Shown: in pieces, positions 4,943 to 7,504 of the stretch
Layout: each line of letters begins with the position of its first letter
Numbering within the stretch: position 1 is the stretch's first letter
NCBI GenBank assembly: GCA_024275615.1
Contig: JAJRYU010000297.1
Span: forward strand, 1 to 7,504
Length of the DNA: 7,504 nt
From: Planctomycetota bacterium
GTDB taxonomy: Bacteria > Planctomycetota > GCA-002687715 > DRQF01
Direction: 5' to 3'
Program-made: the position numbers and the translations under genes
The notes under the pieces: model-generated
What the model was told of the DNA's origin: nothing
The model's database searches: none
Seen by the model: only the letters and a program-made list of their open reading frames with translations

Positions 4943-7504
4943 CTACTTCTTGTTCTCGGCCCGACTGTTGATCTTGTCAATCGCGCGCTTGGCTGCCTCT
5001 TTGATTTGAGGGTCCTTGTCTGCCATGAAGGTAATGAGGATAGGCAGAGTTTCGGGCACACCGAGGGTCCCCAAGGACTGCAATGCTAGCAACCTGACGT
5101 CGATGGGATTTGGATTTTTTGCCTGCTTCAGAAGAGCTTCCACAGCACTGCGCGAATCAAGGCCAGAGCCATTCAGATAGCGATCCCAACTGCGTTTTTG
5201 GTCAAGATAGTACTGAACCCGCTTGAGCGATTTTTCAGCGGCGGTTCGAACGAATCCTTGCGTGTCACGCAAAGCTTCAACCAGGATCGGTATCACGTCT
5301 TGCTCGGGGATCTCAGCCAAGTACTTGTAAAGCTGGACACGAACATAGGAGTTCGAATCGCTCGCCATGGGCAAGAGGAACTTGAGCGCGTTCTCGCGAT
5401 CAAGACGAACGTAGACATACATGGCTCCCATCCGCACCTGGGAGGATTGATGCTTCAAGAGCGGTTTTACGTCGACAAGAAAACTCTGGTCGCCGTGTTT
5501 GGCGACGGTATCCAACGTGTCGGCGATAAGGCGGGAATCAGAACCACCGAGGATTCGACGCAAGGCCTCAGCCATACCACCTTTGATCGGCCTATTAATC
5601 GCATTGATCATCAACAACTTGCCTTCTCGGTCAAGCTCTTCAATGGCGCGAAGAAGAAAAGCTTGTCCTTCGGGGAGCTCCTGGATGTCATGATCCAAGA
5701 GAAGCTTCATGATCTTTCCTTGATACTCTCCTTTCATGCTGAGACTGGCCTCGGCAATGGCCATGAGCAACTCCAGAGAAAGAGAAGATTTGTCGAGACG
5801 AGGCGCGCCCTTGCTCACCTGGAGGAGAATCATGACACTACGCGCCCATTTTGATTCCTGGCCTTTGATGGCCCCTGCGAACACCCGAGCTTGTTGCTCG
5901 GGACTGAACGACGTGGGTTCTAGCATCGGCAACGGGCTGCCTGCCAGGCTCCCCCAAACGGATCCACTCGCGAGGAGCCCCCGTTGTGCGGCGCTCACAA
6001 GCAGATCCACGTCCTGGGGATCACCAGCACGGTAGATGGGCACCCATAGGTCGAATCTGGCTTGGTCCGCATTGTCACCACTGCGATCGTCAGCGAGGAG
6101 TTTTCTGGCGTAGGGTAAGATCTTGGGCTGACTCTCAGCGTTGGAGGCAAGGTACTTGGCGATCTGTCCATAGGCGCTTATGTTTGTTGCAGCGACAGAC
6201 AGCAGGACGTCGTAAGCGGCTTTGTTGTCTTGGTGAACCAAGGATTTGACAACATGCGGGAACTCCCCTCGCCGAAAATCATTGCCCTTGTAAACTTTGG
6301 CAAGATAGCGGTTGATCCGAGACTTGAGAGGCAAAACGTAGGCCGGATTGGGATCTGCCTTGCAGATCCGTTTAGTGAGATATGACACTTTCTGGAACGA
6401 CAAGATGTTCTTCACCAAGAGCGGCAACTGTTCTGTCGACGCCAAACCAACGAGATAAACCCCCAGTGAATTTTGTGGATCGTAGGCTCTCATTTCCTGA
6501 AGAGCCAACATCGCCGGGACGTCCTTCGCTGTCCACTTTGTCATGAGACCTCTCACTGTCTCCGCGAATCCTTTTTGACGGGGAAAACGCGGCTCCGTGC
6601 CGTAGACGTTGTCGTTGATGCTCTTCATGTGGTCGAAGAACCCGGAAGGCATCTTTTTGGCCCAAAACAAAATATCGGCAGCACTCATGATGTTGGCTGA
6701 ATTGCTGCGAGCAAAAGAAAGACCCCTTGCCCACACTCGATCACCGGCGATGGCACCTTTGGCATCAGCCATCAAGGCGAAATAGAGGCTGCCGAATCCG
6801 GAATCAAAACCGTTGGCACGGTTAATCAACTTGACAATGGCAACCTGCACGTCAAGAGCCCCAAGAGCGAAATGACGGCGCAGGGGAGCCTTGAGAGCCT
6901 CTGCAATTGCCGGGTCAGCTATGACCAATCCTCTGAGACCAAGACTGGAAAGATAGCCAATTGACCGGGCAATCACCTCTGGGTCCTTGCGATCGAGAAG
7001 TGCGAAAAGTTCATCCCGAGTCAATTGGACTCTTGCCCGGGATGCCATTCCCAAAGCCATGCGAGCCACACGAGGATCAGCATCCAGGAGGAAGCGCCTA
7101 ATCTCTTTGACCATGACGGGAGAACGATAGGTTGCGGATTTCGTGTCAAGAATCGCACTGGTTACGGCGCGCCGGTAGTAGACATCCTTGTCGGTAAAGA
7201 CAGTGCCCAACCAATGAGCAACCGCACCGCCACCAATGTCCAAGAGGGCTTTCACGCCTTTGCTGACAAAAGAAATATCGCTCTTGTCATTGCGGATAGC
7301 TTCGGCAAGAGGTTTAACAGCTGCCTCTCCGATAAGTGTGAGTTCGCTGATACCTTCCTTGGCACCATCAGTCCGATAGAGCTTGAGAATTGAGCGGTGA
7401 ATGCGCCCTTGCACTGACCAATCCTCTTCATCTTGTGGGCTCTTGCCATCAAGAACTGCTTTGGCTTTCACAGCAGCCGGGCCTTCACCTTTGGCCGCAA
7501 CCAC
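4943..7504 (-). CDS. Large HEAT-repeat alpha-solenoid protein (N-terminus beyond window)
   Basis: The frame is open from the right edge to a TAG at 4943-4945, giving 853 codons. The first codon happens to be GTG, but it sits exactly at the edge, so the true start and any export signal are probably outside. HEAT-type helical pairs are clearest at about residues 131-185 (KEIRRFLLDADPRVARMALG, then LFALLDRKDPEVIARSIGYL) and through the C-terminal 215 residues, about 640-845, for example VIPILVEALRDTQGFVRTAA, then PILITFMADKDPQIKEAAKR. The middle (about 190-630) is helical but more divergent. HEAT arrays are protein-binding scaffolds; no catalytic domain is visible, and partner and location are unknown. 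The C-terminus is rich in charged residues (SRAENKK) and ends cleanly after the last repeat. It lies 329 bp upstream of the sigma gene with a possible terminator between, so co-transcription is uncertain. Confidence 0.88.
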   Translation of the reverse strand: MVAAKGEGPAAVKAKAVLDGKSPQDEEDWSVQGRIHRSILKLYRTDGAKEGISELTLIGEAAVKPLAEAIRNDKSDISFVSKGVKALLDIGGGAVAHWLGTVFTDKDVYYRRAVTSAILDTKSATYRSPVMVKEIRRFLLDADPRVARMALGMASRARVQLTRDELFALLDRKDPEVIARSIGYLSSLGLRGLVIADPAIAEALKAPLRRHFALGALDVQVAIVKLINRANGFDSGFGSLYFALMADAKGAIAGDRVWARGLSFARSNSANIMSAADILFWAKKMPSGFFDHMKSINDNVYGTEPRFPRQKGFAETVRGLMTKWTAKDVPAMLALQEMRAYDPQNSLGVYLVGLASTEQLPLLVKNILSFQKVSYLTKRICKADPNPAYVLPLKSRINRYLAKVYKGNDFRRGEFPHVVKSLVHQDNKAAYDVLLSVAATNISAYGQIAKYLASNAESQPKILPYARKLLADDRSGDNADQARFDLWVPIYRAGDPQDVDLLVSAAQRGLLASGSVWGSLAGSPLPMLEPTSFSPEQQARVFAGAIKGQESKWARSVMILLQVSKGAPRLDKSSLSLELLMAIAEASLSMKGEYQGKIMKLLLDHDIQELPEGQAFLLRAIEELDREGKLLMINAINRPIKGGMAEALRRILGGSDSRLIADTLDTVAKHGDQSFLVDVKPLLKHQSSQVRMGAMYVYVRLDRENALKFLLPMASDSNSYVRVQLYKYLAEIPEQDVIPILVEALRDTQGFVRTAAEKSLKRVQYYLDQKRSWDRYLNGSGLDSRSAVEALLKQAKNPNPIDVRLLALQSLGTLGVPETLPILITFMADKDPQIKEAAKRAIDKINSRAENKK

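Noticed and set aside
5198..5854. 218-codon open frame on the plus strand
   Set aside because: It is fully antisense to the well-supported HEAT gene and its translation shows no recognisable domain; long antisense frames are common opposite such genes.

Overview
The window carries a run of genes all on the minus strand, so transcription goes from high to low coordinates. In that order they are: a long HEAT-repeat protein whose start lies beyond the right edge (4943-7504); an ECF-type sigma factor with a membrane segment and a carboxypeptidase-regulatory-like extension (3459-4613); a reading frame of extracytoplasmic-type beta-sandwich domains that continues the sigma factor frame after one in-frame TAG (1965-3458, earliest usable start at 3284); an iodotyrosine-deiodinase-like nitroreductase (1164-1841); and a secreted NHL/SMP-30-type beta-propeller whose C-terminus lies beyond the left edge (1-926). 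I saw no RNA genes, mobile elements or CRISPR.

Organism: an ECF sigma factor fused to a transmembrane helix and carboxypeptidase-regulatory-like domains, next to large HEAT-repeat and NHL proteins, is a combination I associate with Planctomycetota or related PVC bacteria. Base composition looks balanced by eye. This placement is an inference from gene content; no marker gene is present.

The most notable point is the junction at 3459-3461. The sigma factor stops at TAG in the middle of a predicted beta-sandwich domain. The same frame then runs on for 497 sense codons with no further stop, completing that domain and adding more of them. No ATG, GTG or TTG occurs in the first 58 codons after the TAG, and the first candidate (TTG at 3284) falls inside the next domain. 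The two ORFs therefore look like one ancestral protein of about 882 residues (sigma regions 2 and 4, membrane anchor, several extracytoplasmic beta domains) split by an amber codon. A recent nonsense mutation, a sequencing error or genuine readthrough could each explain it.

How the genes work together is uncertain. Gaps of 123 to 329 bp separate the genes, so a tight operon is not evident. The 329 bp gap before the sigma gene holds a nested inverted repeat, which could end HEAT transcription, and a near-perfect pair of 10-bp direct repeats that could be a control site for the sigma gene. No separate anti-sigma gene is seen, which fits a sigma factor controlled by its own membrane-anchored extension.
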